Below are positions 1-6,208 of a DNA stretch of 7,314 nucleotides, one piece after another (within the stretch, counting starts at the first letter, position 1; each line of letters opens with the position of its first letter). Source of the DNA: an uncultured Paracoccus sp. Lineage in GTDB: Bacteria > Pseudomonadota > Alphaproteobacteria > Rhodobacterales > Rhodobacteraceae. The position numbers and the translations under genes were made by a program. The notes under the pieces were generated by a model. It did no database searches. It was not told the DNA's origin and worked only from the letters and a program-made list of their open reading frames with translations. Where the stretch lies: assembly GCA_934533075.1 (NCBI GenBank), contig CAKTBJ010000060.1, forward strand, positions 1-7,314, written 5' to 3'.

Positions 1-29
1 GGGGGGGGGGGGGGGGGGCGCCCCCCCCC
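1..29. repeat. 18-base G run and GC palindrome at window edge
   Basis: Bases 1-18 are an unbroken run of G, followed by C, G and nine C. Bases 10-29 form a perfect palindrome centred between 19 and 20. Sitting at the extreme edge of the window, the G run may be a sequencing or contig-end artefact. Alternatively it is a real low-complexity tract that stopped assembly. The sequence alone does not decide. Confidence 0.6.
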
Positions 30-53
30 GTGCGGACCCAACAGGGTCCGCAC
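30..53. repeat. 10-bp perfect hairpin with AACA loop
   Basis: Bases 30-39 are the exact reverse complement of 44-53, giving a 10-bp stem around the loop AACA (TGTT on the minus strand). No T tract follows on the plus strand, and on the minus strand a G run follows, so it is not a classical intrinsic terminator. It lies just beyond the likely minus-strand terminator at 57-84 and could be a second termination or RNA-stability structure. Confidence 0.5.
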
Positions 54-56
54 CAC

Positions 57-84
57 GAAGAAAACAAGGCGCGCACCCGCGCGC
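57..84 (-). terminator. Likely Rho-independent terminator, minus strand
   Basis: Read on the minus strand, a 6-bp GCGCGC stem (84-79 with 74-69) closes on a GGGT loop. It is followed at once by the T-rich stretch CTTGTTTTCTTC (68-57). This is the best intrinsic-terminator candidate in the window. It lies about 265 bp past the ispH stop codon. It could therefore end a long ispH 3' untranslated region or a separate small transcript from the same strand. Confidence 0.5.
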
Positions 85-91
85 TCCCTAT

Positions 92-109
92 GGCCGCCAA
101 CAGGCGGCC
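92..109. repeat. 7-bp hairpin with the same AACA loop
   Basis: GGCCGCC (92-98) pairs perfectly with GGCGGCC (103-109) around loop AACA, the same loop as the hairpin at 30-53. With the hairpin at 69-84 this makes three GC stems in 80 bases. On the plus strand only TTC follows, too weak for a terminator. Confidence 0.45.
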
Positions 110-190
110 TTCCCCACGCCCCCGAGACAACCACGTTTCGAATGTCAGGGAGTAACGGAGAACAGAAACATCCGGCAAGGCCGTATGCGA

Positions 191-242
191 TGCGTGCAAG
201 CACGCACCCTGCACCCGAACGTCCCCGCAATGCTTGCACGCA
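191..242. repeat. 12-bp perfect inverted repeat, operator-like
   Basis: Bases 191-202 (TGCGTGCAAGCA) are the exact reverse complement of 231-242, with a 28-base spacer. The left arm is also part of a tighter palindrome, TGCGTGC-AA-GCACGCA (191-206). The symmetry resembles a regulator binding site or an RNA stem. No good -35/-10 pair was seen beside it on either strand, so its role is unknown. Confidence 0.5.
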
Positions 243-251
243 CTACCTCCA

Positions 252-304
252 CCGCCCGCCACAAGGCCGGGCGGCAGCGCCGGGCACCCAAGCCCCGCAG
301 GGGC
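252..304 (-). terminator. Weak hairpins just downstream of ispH
   Basis: Two stems lie 44-96 bp past the ispH stop codon. One is GCCCC-GCA-GGGGC (292-304). The other is a 9-bp stem with one bulged base (252-260 with 265-274, base 268 unpaired) around an ACAA loop. On the minus strand the first is followed by only TT and the second by no T run. If they stop transcription, it is weakly or with Rho. I list them as the only structure close to the ispH end. Confidence 0.25.
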
Positions 305-347
305 GCAGGGGGACCGCTCTTGGCCTCGCCTCCCGCAACGGCGCCGC

Positions 348-1301
348 CTACTCCGCCGCCTCCCGCAGCACGCGCGGCACCTTGAACTCGATATTCTCCT
401 GCGCGGTCTCGACTATCTCGACCGTCACCACATAGCGCGCGCGGAAGGCGTCCACGACCTCGGAGACCAGCACCTCCGGCGCCGAGGCCCCCGCCGTCAC
501 GCCGATGGCCCGGATACCCTCCAGCGCCCGCCAGTCGATTTCCGAGGCCCGCATCACCAGCTGCGCATAGGTGCAGCCGGCGGCGCGCCCCACCTCGACC
601 AGCCGCTTCGAGTTCGAGGAATTCGGCGCCCCGATCACCAGCAGCGCGTCGATCTTCGGCGCGATGGCCTTGACCGCCACCTGCCGGTTGGTGGTCGCAT
701 AGCAGATGTCTTCCCGCCCCGGCCCGACGATGGCCGGAAACCGCGCCTTCAGCGCCGAAACGATCGCCGCCGTGTCGTCCACCGACAGGGTGGTCTGGGT
801 GATATAGGCCAGCCGCGCCGGGTCGCGCGGCACGATCCCGGCCACGTCCTCGACCGTCTCGACCAGCAGCACCTCGCCCTCGGGCAGCTGGCCCATCGTG
901 CCCAGGACCTCCGGGTGGCCCGCATGGCCGATCATCACCATCTGCAACCCGTTGCCGGAATGGCGCGCGGCCTCGGAATGCACCTTGGTGACCAGCGGAC
1001 AGGTGGCGTCGACATGGATCATGTTGCGCCGCCGCGCCTCCTCGGGCACCGATTTCGGCACGCCATGCGCGGAAAAGATCACCGGGCGGTCGGCGGGGCA
1101 TTCGTCCAGCTCCTCGACGAAGACCGCGCCCTTGTCGCGCAGCCCGTCCACGACGAACTTGTTGTGCACGATCTCGTGGCGGACATAGACGGGGGCGCCC
1201 CATTTCTCCAGCGCCATCTCGACGATCTTGATGGCGCGGTCCACGCCGGCGCAGAATCCGCGCGGCGCGGCGAGATAGAGGGTCAGAGGCGGCTTTTCCA
1301 T
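348..1301 (-). CDS. ispH: 4-hydroxy-3-methylbut-2-enyl diphosphate reductase (IspH/LytB)
   Basis: This cytosolic iron-sulfur enzyme performs the last step of the MEP isoprenoid pathway, reducing HMBPP to IPP and DMAPP. The 317-residue product is full length for the family. The three [4Fe-4S]-ligand cysteines are in place: Cys17 ([11 protein letters not shown]), Cys101 (DATCPLVTK) and Cys200 ([10 protein letters not shown]). The substrate-binding residues are also visible: His46 in HEIVHN, His79 in SAHG, His129 and Glu131 in GHAGHPE, the NSSNS motif at 227-231 and Ser273 in GASAPE. The start is supported by a Shine-Dalgarno-like AGGGGA (1312-1307) five bases upstream of ATG. The stop is TAG. 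ispH is last in the leftward run and is separated from zapE by a 214-bp spacer. I see no clear promoter there, so it may be read through from upstream or use a promoter I cannot recognise. Confidence 0.97.
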   Translation of the reverse strand: MEKPPLTLYLAAPRGFCAGVDRAIKIVEMALEKWGAPVYVRHEIVHNKFVVDGLRDKGAVFVEELDECPADRPVIFSAHGVPKSVPEEARRRNMIHVDATCPLVTKVHSEAARHSGNGLQMVMIGHAGHPEVLGTMGQLPEGEVLLVETVEDVAGIVPRDPARLAYITQTTLSVDDTAAIVSALKARFPAIVGPGREDICYATTNRQVAVKAIAPKIDALLVIGAPNSSNSKRLVEVGRAAGCTYAQLVMRASEIDWRALEGIRAIGVTAGASAPEVLVSEVVDAFRARYVVTVEIVETAQENIEFKVPRVLREAAE

Positions 1302-1324
1302 TCCATTCCCCTAACGCAGGCGCG

Positions 1325-1550
1325 CGGCCAAGGCCAGCCGCCCGCGAAGCAAGTCACCCGATGCTCGCGCCGACGCTCCACGCAAGTCACGGATCCAACC
1401 GGCCCCTGCATCTCGCGCAACCAGCCAATGCCACGCCCAAACCCGAAACCGCCCCCGCTGCCCGGTCGCAATCCTTTCCCGGCACAGGCCCCGGCCAAGG
1501 CCAGCCGCCCGCGCATCACTTGCCCCAGTCGGCGCCCTGCATCTCGCGCA
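1325..1550. repeat. Decayed tandem duplication of the zapE 3' end in the zapE-ispH spacer
   Basis: Two blocks occur twice in the same order and orientation. A 22-bp block at 1325-1346 is identical to 1492-1513, and a 16-bp block at 1404-1419 is identical to 1535-1550. The right-hand copy is the end of zapE (its LREMQG codons, stop and following bases). The left-hand copy lies wholly in the spacer. The segment between the blocks is 21 bases in the zapE copy and 57 in the spacer copy. The spacer copy also has GTGACTTGC twice, 33 bases apart, which suggests a further insertion or duplication. This explains most of the 1302-1515 spacer, which I otherwise read as having no gene. Confidence 0.75.
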
Positions 1551-2649
1551 GGCGGCTGACGGTGCGCTCGAACTCGAAACTGCCCTCGCCGCGCGGGTAG
1601 AGCGCCTCCGGCTCGCCGGCGGCCGAGGCCACCAGCCGCACCTTCGCCTCATAAAGCGCGTCGATCAGGGTCACGAACCGCTTGGCTTGGTCATGGTTGT
1701 CGCGGCCCAGCAGGGGGATGGCGTCGATCATCAGCACCTCGACCGCGCCGGCGATGGCCAGGTAATCCGCCGGTCCCAGCGCCGCGCCGCACAGGGCGGC
1801 AAAGCCGATGCGCCCGACGCCGTTCGCAAAGGCCGGCAGCTCGACCGCGCGGCCCATGACCGGGATCGCCAGAGGCTCCGGCGCGGCGCAATGGGTCAGT
1901 TCGTCCCAGGCCGCTTCCATCGCGCGCTCCGCCGCCGGGCCGGGCGGCGTGAACCACACCGGCGCGCCGCGCATCCGGCCCAGCCGGTGATCCAGCGGCG
2001 ATTCCAGCTCGACCACCGCCAGCCGGTCGCGGATCATGGCGATGAAGGGCAGGAAAAGCTGGCGGTTGAGACCGTTCTTGTAGAGGTCCTCCGGCACCCG
2101 GTTCGAGGTGGTCACCACCACCACGCCCCGGTCGAACAGGCCCTGGAACAACCGCCCGACGATCATCGCATCGGCAATGTCGGTGATCTGCATCTCGTCA
2201 AAGCACAAAAGCCGCGTGGTCCCGGCGATCCGGGCCACGACGGGGGCGATAGCGTCGCGCGCGCCGGCCTTGCGGGCATCGTTCAGCCCGGCCTGCACCT
2301 CCTGCATGAAGGCGTGGAAATGCACGCGGCGGATGTCGCCGGCGCGGGCGGGCAGCGCCTCGACCAGCAGGTCCATCAGCATCGACTTGCCGCGCCCGAC
2401 CCCGCCCCAGAGGTAAAGCCCCCTTACCGGCGCGGGCGGGGCGGCATTGCCGGTCAGCCGCGCCAGCCAGCCGCGCCGGGGCGGCGGCGCCGGGCGGGCG
2501 GCGAAGTCCACGGCCACGCGGTCCAGCGCCGGCAGCACCGCGCGCTGGCCGTCATCGCCGGCCAGCCCCCCCGCGCGCACCCGCGCCTCGTAAAGGGCGG
2601 AAACCGGACCGGGGGTGGCGGCGGCATTCAGGGCGGTTGCGGGACTCAC
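1516..2649 (-). CDS. zapE: AFG1/ZapE-family ATPase (cell division protein ZapE)
   Basis: This is an AFG1-like P-loop ATPase. In Escherichia coli the family member ZapE associates with the FtsZ ring, and the mitochondrial homologue Afg1/LACE1 acts in inner-membrane protein quality control. The exact role in alphaproteobacteria is less certain. Numbering below is from the upstream GTG at 2664; subtract 5 for the start chosen here. Walker A is GGVGRGKS (87-94), followed by the family motif HFHAFM (115-120). Walker B is LLCFDEMQITD (152-162) and a sensor-like TTSNRVPEDLYKNGLNR spans 185-201. The first open GTG (2664) has no ribosome site, while the GTG at 2649 is preceded by GGAGG at eight bases, so I place the start there (377 residues). 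It lies 21 bp after the GNAT gene and is probably co-transcribed with it. Its 3' end has been partly duplicated downstream. Confidence 0.93.
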   Translation of the reverse strand: MSPATALNAAATPGPVSALYEARVRAGGLAGDDGQRAVLPALDRVAVDFAARPAPPPRRGWLARLTGNAAPPAPVRGLYLWGGVGRGKSMLMDLLVEALPARAGDIRRVHFHAFMQEVQAGLNDARKAGARDAIAPVVARIAGTTRLLCFDEMQITDIADAMIVGRLFQGLFDRGVVVVTTSNRVPEDLYKNGLNRQLFLPFIAMIRDRLAVVELESPLDHRLGRMRGAPVWFTPPGPAAERAMEAAWDELTHCAAPEPLAIPVMGRAVELPAFANGVGRIGFAALCGAALGPADYLAIAGAVEVLMIDAIPLLGRDNHDQAKRFVTLIDALYEAKVRLVASAAGEPEALYPRGEGSFEFERTVSRLREMQGADWGK

Positions 2650-2657
2650 GGGCAGGG

Positions 2658-2662
2658 CCTCC
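2658..2662 (-). promoter_or_regulatory. Shine-Dalgarno site that decides the zapE start
   Basis: On the minus strand GGAGG (2662-2658) sits eight bases upstream of the GTG at 2649. It overlaps the alternative in-frame GTG at 2664, which itself lacks any purine-rich site upstream. This favours the 377-residue product over the 382-residue one. Confidence 0.6.
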
Positions 2663-2670
2663 ACGAGGTT

Positions 2671-3387
2671 TCAGGCGCTCGGCGCGTGGAAATAGACATA
2701 ACCGGCGGCCTCCCGAAAGCCCAGCCGCGCATAAAGCCGCAGCGCCGGCGCATTTTCGCGGGTCACCGCCAGCGCCATCACCTGCGCCCCCTGCCCGCGC
2801 GCCCAGATCGCGGCGCAGCGCAGCATATGCTCGCCCAGCCGGGCGCCGCGCAGGGCGGGGTCCACCACGACCGCGTGCAGGCCGGCGACGGAACCGGAGA
2901 CCGCGCAGAACCCGCTGCCGGCGGGACGGTCCTTGACGCGGCCGAGGATCGCCACGCGCGGCCCGTCCACCCGTGCCATCGCCGCCTGCCGGGCCGCGTT
3001 GACGCCATCCGCCTGCCAGATCGCCCGCTGGATCGCCAAGGGCGGCCACAGCGCAAAGGCGGTCATGCGCGGAATTTCCGCATCCGCCAGCGCATCCAGC
3101 GGCGCGGTCAGGATCGCGGTGGGCTGGCGGGGGACCATGCCACGGGCACGCGCGGCCTCGGCCAGCGCCGCCTGCCCGTCGAAGACCCGGACCAGCGGCG
3201 CCTCGCCCCATTCGGCTTGCTGCGCCAGCGCGGCCGCCAGATCGGCCTCGGCCCAGTCGCCCAGCTGCCGGATCGACGAAAGCCGCCCGCCCCCGCCGGC
3301 CCCGCGCCCGACGGCCAGCCCGCCGAAGCGCGCGACCTCGGCCGGCGGCCAGGTCGCTTCCAGCGCCTCCAGCAAGGCGGCGTCCAT
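2671..3387 (-). CDS. GNAT-family N-acetyltransferase, substrate unknown
   Basis: The 238-residue product has a C-terminal GNAT fold. A beta strand, LHAVVVDPALRGARLGEHML (170-189), carries the acetyl-CoA pyrophosphate-binding loop (motif A). NAPALRLYARLGF (212-224) is the usual motif B, and YVYFHAP (230-236) ends the protein. The loop reads R-G-A-R-L-G, so it keeps the first Arg and last Gly but has Arg where the central Gly of Q/R-x-x-G-x-G/A is usual. Residues 1-150 fit a degenerate first GNAT-like half and include RVAILGRVKD near 144-153. The ATG follows the TGA of the CinA-N gene with no gap and with no strong ribosome site, which suggests translational coupling. The acceptor substrate cannot be read from the sequence; small molecules, peptides and protein N-termini are all possible for this superfamily. 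Confidence 0.88.
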   Translation of the reverse strand: MDAALLEALEATWPPAEVARFGGLAVGRGAGGGGRLSSIRQLGDWAEADLAAALAQQAEWGEAPLVRVFDGQAALAEAARARGMVPRQPTAILTAPLDALADAEIPRMTAFALWPPLAIQRAIWQADGVNAARQAAMARVDGPRVAILGRVKDRPAGSGFCAVSGSVAGLHAVVVDPALRGARLGEHMLRCAAIWARGQGAQVMALAVTRENAPALRLYARLGFREAAGYVYFHAPSA

Positions 3388-4128
3388 TCAGAGGCCCAGC
3401 CGGGCGCGCAGCACCCCCATGCCCTCGGCCACCCGCGCCGCGTCGAGGCCGCGCACCACCAGATTGGTGCCCCAGCCATCGGCATCGCGGAACGGATAGC
3501 TGCCATAGGACAGGTCGGCATAGGTCTCGGCCACGGCTTTCAGTTCCTCGGCCACGTCCGATTCGCCGCGACGGACCAGCAGCGTCTCGCTGACCGAGGG
3601 GCGCCCGGCCTCCAGCGTCGGGATCAGCGAATCGACCATCGCCCGGAACACCTCCGGCACGCCGGCCATGACATGCGTGCGCCCGATGCTGAAGCCGGGC
3701 GCGGCGGACACCGCGTTGCGGATCAGCGCCGCGCCGATGGGGATGCGCGCCATGCGCAGGCGGTTGTCGGTCAGGTCCAGCCCCAGCCGCTGATAGCGTT
3801 CGGCCATCGCGGCGCGGGCTTCCTCGTTGATCTCGATGCCGGTGCCGAAGGCGTCGGCCACCGCGTCGGCGGTGATGTCGTCATGCGTCGGCCCGATCCC
3901 GCCCGAGGTGAAGACGTGATCCCACGCCCCGCCCAGGCTGCGATCCATCGCCCGGATGGCGGCGACGATGGCGGCGTGGTCGTCGGGCACCACCCGGATT
4001 TCCCGCAGGTCGAAGCCGGTGGCCGAGAGCACGCCGGCAAGGTGGAAGGCATTGCCCTCGCGCGTGCGGCCCGAGAGGATCTCGTCCCCGATGACCAGAA
4101 TGCCGGCGGTCGGATTGTCGGATTGCAT
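3388..4128 (-). CDS. Stand-alone CinA N-terminal/MoaB-Mog-type (molybdopterin-binding fold) protein
   Basis: The 246-residue product has the MoaB/Mog fold signatures of the CinA N-terminal family (COG1058): ILVIGDEILSGRT (10-22), TSGGIGPTHDD (74-84) and HVMAGVPEVF (152-161). It lacks the C-terminal nicotinamide-nucleotide deamidase (PncC) domain that completes classical CinA. Some COG1058 proteins are ADP-ribose pyrophosphatases and eukaryotic FAD synthases carry a related domain, so a nucleotide-diphosphate hydrolase or cofactor role is more likely than molybdopterin synthesis. That is inference. The ATG at 4128 has AGGGG seven bases upstream and starts just before the conserved IGDE strand. 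The longer open frame reaching 4575 runs through accA on the same strand and is a shadow. The gene starts 41 bp after accA and its TGA abuts the GNAT start. Confidence 0.9.
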   Translation of the reverse strand: MQSDNPTAGILVIGDEILSGRTREGNAFHLAGVLSATGFDLREIRVVPDDHAAIVAAIRAMDRSLGGAWDHVFTSGGIGPTHDDITADAVADAFGTGIEINEEARAAMAERYQRLGLDLTDNRLRMARIPIGAALIRNAVSAAPGFSIGRTHVMAGVPEVFRAMVDSLIPTLEAGRPSVSETLLVRRGESDVAEELKAVAETYADLSYGSYPFRDADGWGTNLVVRGLDAARVAEGMGVLRARLGL

Positions 4129-4169
4129 GGCGTCACCCCTTGAAAGCCGTGCGTGTCCCGGATCGGGGC

Positions 4170-5129
4170 CTACAGGGCCTTGGCGCCCATGTTCAGGAAC
4201 TTGCGGCGGCGGTCCGCGATCAGCTCCTTGCGGGATTTCCTGGCCAGATCCTTCAGCATGGCGGCGATCTCGCGGCCCACGGCGGTGATGGTCTCGGGTT
4301 TGTGGCGCTGGGCGCCGCCCACCGGCTCCGGGATGATGCGGTCGATCACCTCCAGCCGGGCCAGGTCCTGCGCGGTCAGGCGCAGCGCGTCGGCGGCCTC
4401 GCGCATCTTGTCGGAATCCTTCCACAGGATCGAGGCGCAGCCCTCGGGCGAGATGACCGAGTAAATCGAATGCTCCAGCATGGCGATGCGGTTGGCGGTG
4501 GCGAAGGCCACGGCCCCGCCCGAGCCGCCCTCGCCGATGATGACGGAAACCAGCGGCACGCCGATCTGAAGGCATTTCTCGGTGCTGCGGGCGATGGCCT
4601 CGCTTTGCCCGCGCTCCTCCGCGCCCTTGCCGGGATAGGCGCCGGGCGTGTCGACCAGCGTGATCACCGGCAGGCCGAAGCGGTCGGCCATGTCCATCAG
4701 CCGGATCGCCTTGCGATAGCCCTCGGGCCGGGCCATGCCGAAATTATGCGCCAGCCGGGTCTTGGTGTCATTGCCCTTCTCGTGCCCGATCACCACGCAG
4801 GCCGCACCGTCGAAGCGCGCCAGCCCGCCCATCACCGCATGGTCGTCGCCGAAGGCCCGGTCGCCGGCCAGCGGCGTGTATTCGGTGAACAGCGCCTCGA
4901 TATAGTCCTTGCAATGCGGCCGGTCGGGGTGGCGCGCGACCAGGGTTTTCCGCCACGGGTCCAGCGTCTTGTAGAGGTCGCGCAGCATCTCGGCGGCCTT
5001 GCGGTCCAGCGCGGCGGCCTCCCTCTCGACATCGACGGCGCCTTCGCCCTTGCGGGCCAGCGCCCGCAATTCCTCGGCCTTGCCTTCGACATCGGCGAGA
5101 GGTTTCTCGAATTCTAGATAGGTGGTCAT
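4170..5129 (-). CDS. accA: Acetyl-CoA carboxylase carboxyltransferase subunit alpha
   Basis: AccA pairs with AccD to move the carboxyl group from carboxybiotin-BCCP to acetyl-CoA, giving malonyl-CoA for fatty-acid synthesis in the cytosol. The 319 residues match the usual length. After a helical N-terminal region, [12 protein letters not shown] (4-15), come the crotonase-fold motifs. [27 protein letters not shown] spans 115-141 and [16 protein letters not shown] spans 160-175. The glycine-rich oxyanion-hole loop [10 protein letters not shown] lies at 199-208 and the [15 protein letters not shown] segment at 224-238. The start is firm: GGAGG (5139-5135) is five bases from the ATG. accD is not in the window, as is common when accA and accD are unlinked. 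A promoter-like pair sits directly upstream. Confidence 0.98.
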   Translation of the reverse strand: MTTYLEFEKPLADVEGKAEELRALARKGEGAVDVEREAAALDRKAAEMLRDLYKTLDPWRKTLVARHPDRPHCKDYIEALFTEYTPLAGDRAFGDDHAVMGGLARFDGAACVVIGHEKGNDTKTRLAHNFGMARPEGYRKAIRLMDMADRFGLPVITLVDTPGAYPGKGAEERGQSEAIARSTEKCLQIGVPLVSVIIGEGGSGGAVAFATANRIAMLEHSIYSVISPEGCASILWKDSDKMREAADALRLTAQDLARLEVIDRIIPEPVGGAQRHKPETITAVGREIAAMLKDLARKSRKELIADRRRKFLNMGAKAL

Positions 5130-5152
5130 GCGCGCCTCCGGGATGCGGGGCC

Positions 5153-5181
5153 TATATGCGGCCCGCGCGCGAGGATTGCAA
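5153..5181 (-). promoter_or_regulatory. Candidate sigma-70 promoter for accA
   Basis: On the minus strand TTGCAA (5181-5176, four of six matches to the -35 consensus) and CATATA (5158-5153, AT-rich in a GC-rich setting) are 17 bases apart. Transcription would begin about 15-20 bases before the accA ATG at 5129. The element occupies most of the 72-bp pgsA-accA gap, which suggests accA can be transcribed apart from pgsA. Confidence 0.5.
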
Positions 5182-5201
5182 CTTTTCCCGCGCCGCCGGC
5201 G

Positions 5202-5825
5202 TCAATGGCGGTCGCGCAGCCAGGGCAGCGCCTTGCGGAAATAATCCCAGCCCGTCACCAGCGTCAGCGCCCCGGCGATCCAGAACAGCGCCAGCCCCAG
5301 ATGCGTGGCCCAGCCCGCCCAGGTGGCGATGTCGGGCAAGTTGCTTTCGCCCACGCGCGGCGGCCGGCCGGTGGCCAGATAGGTCAGCCCGGTGCCCAGG
5401 AACAGCACGGCGATGGCGACCATCTGCGCGGTGGTCTTCCATTTCGCCAGTTTCGTCACCTTCAGCTTGCCGGCATCCGCCCCCAGGAACTCGCGCAGGC
5501 CGGAGACGAAGACCTCGCGGAACAGGATCACCGTGGCGGGCAGGATCAGCCAGGCGTTCATGCCGGAATAGCCGGTGATGACCACCACGGCGATGATGAC
5601 CATCGCCTTGTCGGCGATCGGGTCCATCGCGGCGCCGAAGCGGCTCTCCTGCCGCCAGCGGCGGGCCAGATGGCCGTCGAACCAGTCCGTCACCGCCGCC
5701 AGCAGAAACAGCGCCAGCGCCGCCCAGTCGGCCAGCGGGCGGGCGAAATACAGAAACATCACCGGCACCAGCGGCGCGGCGAGCAGGCGACCAAGGGTCA
5801 ATATGTTCGGAATGGTCCAGCGCAT
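5202..5825 (-). CDS. pgsA: CDP-diacylglycerol--glycerol-3-phosphate 3-phosphatidyltransferase
   Basis: PgsA is an integral inner-membrane enzyme that joins CDP-diacylglycerol and glycerol 3-phosphate to give phosphatidylglycerol phosphate, the committed step to phosphatidylglycerol and cardiolipin. The 207-residue protein starts with the typical WTIPNILTLGRLL. It carries the complete CDP-alcohol phosphotransferase motif D-G-x2-A-R-x8-G-x3-D-x3-D: Asp50, Gly51, Ala54, Arg55, Gly64, Asp68 and Asp72, with the extra Asp47 upstream. Hydrophobic segments near 8-28, 33-47, 74-100, 132-150 and 171-192 fit a multi-pass protein. The start agrees with the family N-terminus, but no Shine-Dalgarno site lies upstream. 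TAGCGT six bases before the ATG might serve as a -10 for a leaderless message, which is speculative. The gene follows azlD by 50 bp with no terminator in between. Confidence 0.96.
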   Translation of the reverse strand: MRWTIPNILTLGRLLAAPLVPVMFLYFARPLADWAALALFLLAAVTDWFDGHLARRWRQESRFGAAMDPIADKAMVIIAVVVITGYSGMNAWLILPATVILFREVFVSGLREFLGADAGKLKVTKLAKWKTTAQMVAIAVLFLGTGLTYLATGRPPRVGESNLPDIATWAGWATHLGLALFWIAGALTLVTGWDYFRKALPWLRDRH

Positions 5826-5875
5826 GGGGCCACGCTAGGGCCTTGCGGGGCGCGATGGAAGATGCCGCGTGCGTT

Positions 5876-6208
5876 TCATCCCAGCAGCCAGCCGAGACCG
5901 AAGAAGGCCGCCATCCCGGCGGCGATCCCCGCCAGCATGTTGCGCGCCGCCATGCCCACCGCCGCCGCCACCAGCACCGCGCCCAGCCGGCTGGCATCGG
6001 GCTGGCCGCCGGTGACCTCGGGCCAGACGACGCCGGGCGCGACCAGCCCCGGCAGCACCGCCACCGCGGTATAGCGCAGCATCCGCAGCAGCCCTTCCGG
6101 CATCGCCCGCCCGCCAAGCCCGCCCAGAAAGGACCAGCGCAGCAGATAGGTGCCGATGGCCGTGGTCAGGATGATCGTCCAGATCGCGATCGTGGAATAG
6201 CCGGTCAT
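5876..6208 (-). CDS. azlD: AzlD-family branched-chain amino-acid exporter, small subunit
   Basis: AzlD is the small membrane partner of AzlC. In Bacillus and Corynebacterium (BrnE) the pair exports branched-chain amino acids. The 110-residue product is the normal size and very hydrophobic, with membrane segments near 5-24, 44-62 and 75-109. The family features IGTYLLR (18-24) and LLRMLRYTAVAVLPGL (40-55) are present. The start codon overlaps the azlC stop as ATGA (6208-6205), so the two subunits should be made by coupled translation. The stop is TGA directly after the WLLG terminus. The reading frame is open far upstream inside azlC, but only the ATG at 6208 gives an AzlD-like N-terminus. Confidence 0.9.
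   Translation of the reverse strand: MTGYSTIAIWTIILTTAIGTYLLRWSFLGGLGGRAMPEGLLRMLRYTAVAVLPGLVAPGVVWPEVTGGQPDASRLGAVLVAAAVGMAARNMLAGIAAGMAAFFGLGWLLG

Noticed and set aside
30..120. A tRNA or other known RNA gene suggested by stems and the sequence GCACCA
   Set aside because: No cloverleaf, T-loop consensus or anticodon arm can be drawn, and I could not match the stems to a known RNA family.
142..435. A 97-codon plus-strand open frame in the left gene-free region
   Set aside because: It overlaps the ispH 3' end antisense, has no motif, and its composition is unlike that of the real genes here.
1283..1519. A 78-codon minus-strand open frame in the zapE-ispH spacer ending with the ispH start region
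   Set aside because: Its only recognisable stretch, LREMQG, comes from the duplicated zapE tail. It overlaps the ispH start in another frame and shows no independent sign of coding.
234..1559. A 441-codon plus-strand open frame covering ispH
   Set aside because: It is antisense to a complete ispH, rich in His, Arg and Pro, with no ribosome site or motif.
1687..4143. An 818-codon open frame on the plus strand, antisense to zapE, the GNAT gene and the CinA-N gene
   Set aside because: It crosses three well-supported minus-strand genes. The product is dominated by Arg, Gly, Ala, His, Gln and Asp with no domain-like motif, as expected when high third-position GC on one strand removes stops on the other.
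3388..4575. A 395-residue version of the CinA-N protein starting inside accA
   Set aside because: The extra 149 residues are accA read in another frame. The ATG at 4128 has a ribosome site and the family-like N-terminus.
4140..5117. A 325-codon plus-strand open frame opposite accA
   Set aside because: It is a compositional shadow: accA on the opposite strand has all its catalytic motifs and a strong ribosome site, and this product shows no recognisable fold.
5205..6074. A 289-codon plus-strand open frame opposite pgsA and azlD
   Set aside because: It is low-complexity Gln/Gly/Arg/His-rich sequence antisense to two recognised genes and is another high-GC shadow.
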